Part shown: in pieces, positions 6,282 to 6,295 of the stretch
Layout: every line of letters begins with the position of its first letter
How positions within the stretch are numbered: the first letter of the stretch is position 1
Source: Legionellaceae bacterium
Lineage (GTDB): Bacteria; Pseudomonadota; Gammaproteobacteria; Legionellales; Legionellaceae
NCBI GenBank assembly: GCA_947473535.1
Contig: CANJFK010000070.1
Span: forward strand, 1 to 6,295
Direction: 5' to 3'
DNA length: 6,295 bases
Translations under genes and position numbers: made by a program
Notes under the pieces: generated by a model
Databases searched by the model: none
Seen by the model: only the letters and a program-made list of their open reading frames with translations
Told to the model about the DNA's origin: nothing

Positions 6282-6295
6282 AGGACGTGATTATG
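6282..6295 (+). other. Probable start of the next gene, cut off by the window
   Basis: AGGA (6282-6285) is followed after 7 bases by ATG at 6293-6295, the last bases of the window. Spacing is suitable for translation initiation, but no protein sequence is available, so product and even reality of the gene are unknown. Confidence 0.3.

Overview
The window looks like chromosomal DNA of a moderately AT-rich gammaproteobacterium. The two-subunit (alpha/beta) E1 type of 2-oxoacid dehydrogenase, the wording of its motifs and the palindromic repeats fit the Legionellales (Legionella/Coxiella relatives) best. That placement is inferred from remembered family features, not from a search.

Layout, left to right. 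Bases 1-330 hold no intact gene. They contain the 3' end of a broken IS110-family transposase (about 21-152, minus strand) and two copies of a short palindromic repeat in opposite orientation (145-181 and 264-300). The second copy can also form a terminator-like hairpin for the operon to its right. Bases 331-4692 are a tight minus-strand operon, transcribed right to left: E1 alpha (GTG start at 4692), E1 beta (8-bp overlap), E2 acyltransferase (stop and start share one base), then, 24 bp further on, an unrecognised 392-residue helical protein. These three enzymes form the decarboxylating and acyl-transferring parts of a pyruvate or branched-chain 2-oxoacid dehydrogenase complex. The E3 gene (lipoamide dehydrogenase) is absent from the window; the unknown gene follows E2 instead.

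Bases 4693-4824 separate this operon from a plus-strand gene, pabB (4825-6150), for component I of aminodeoxychorismate synthase in p-aminobenzoate and folate synthesis. This short gap carries a strong promoter for pabB. A weaker opposing promoter for the dehydrogenase operon appears to use the same -10 bases. Bases 6151-6295 carry a T-rich tract after pabB, and the window ends on an ATG with a ribosome-binding-like sequence, probably the start of the next plus-strand gene.

The enzymes are ordinary metabolic genes. The less ordinary items are the unknown protein in the dehydrogenase operon, the shared -10 divergent promoter, the inverted palindromic repeats fused to an IS110 remnant, and an Asp-to-Thr change in the E2 active-site motif.
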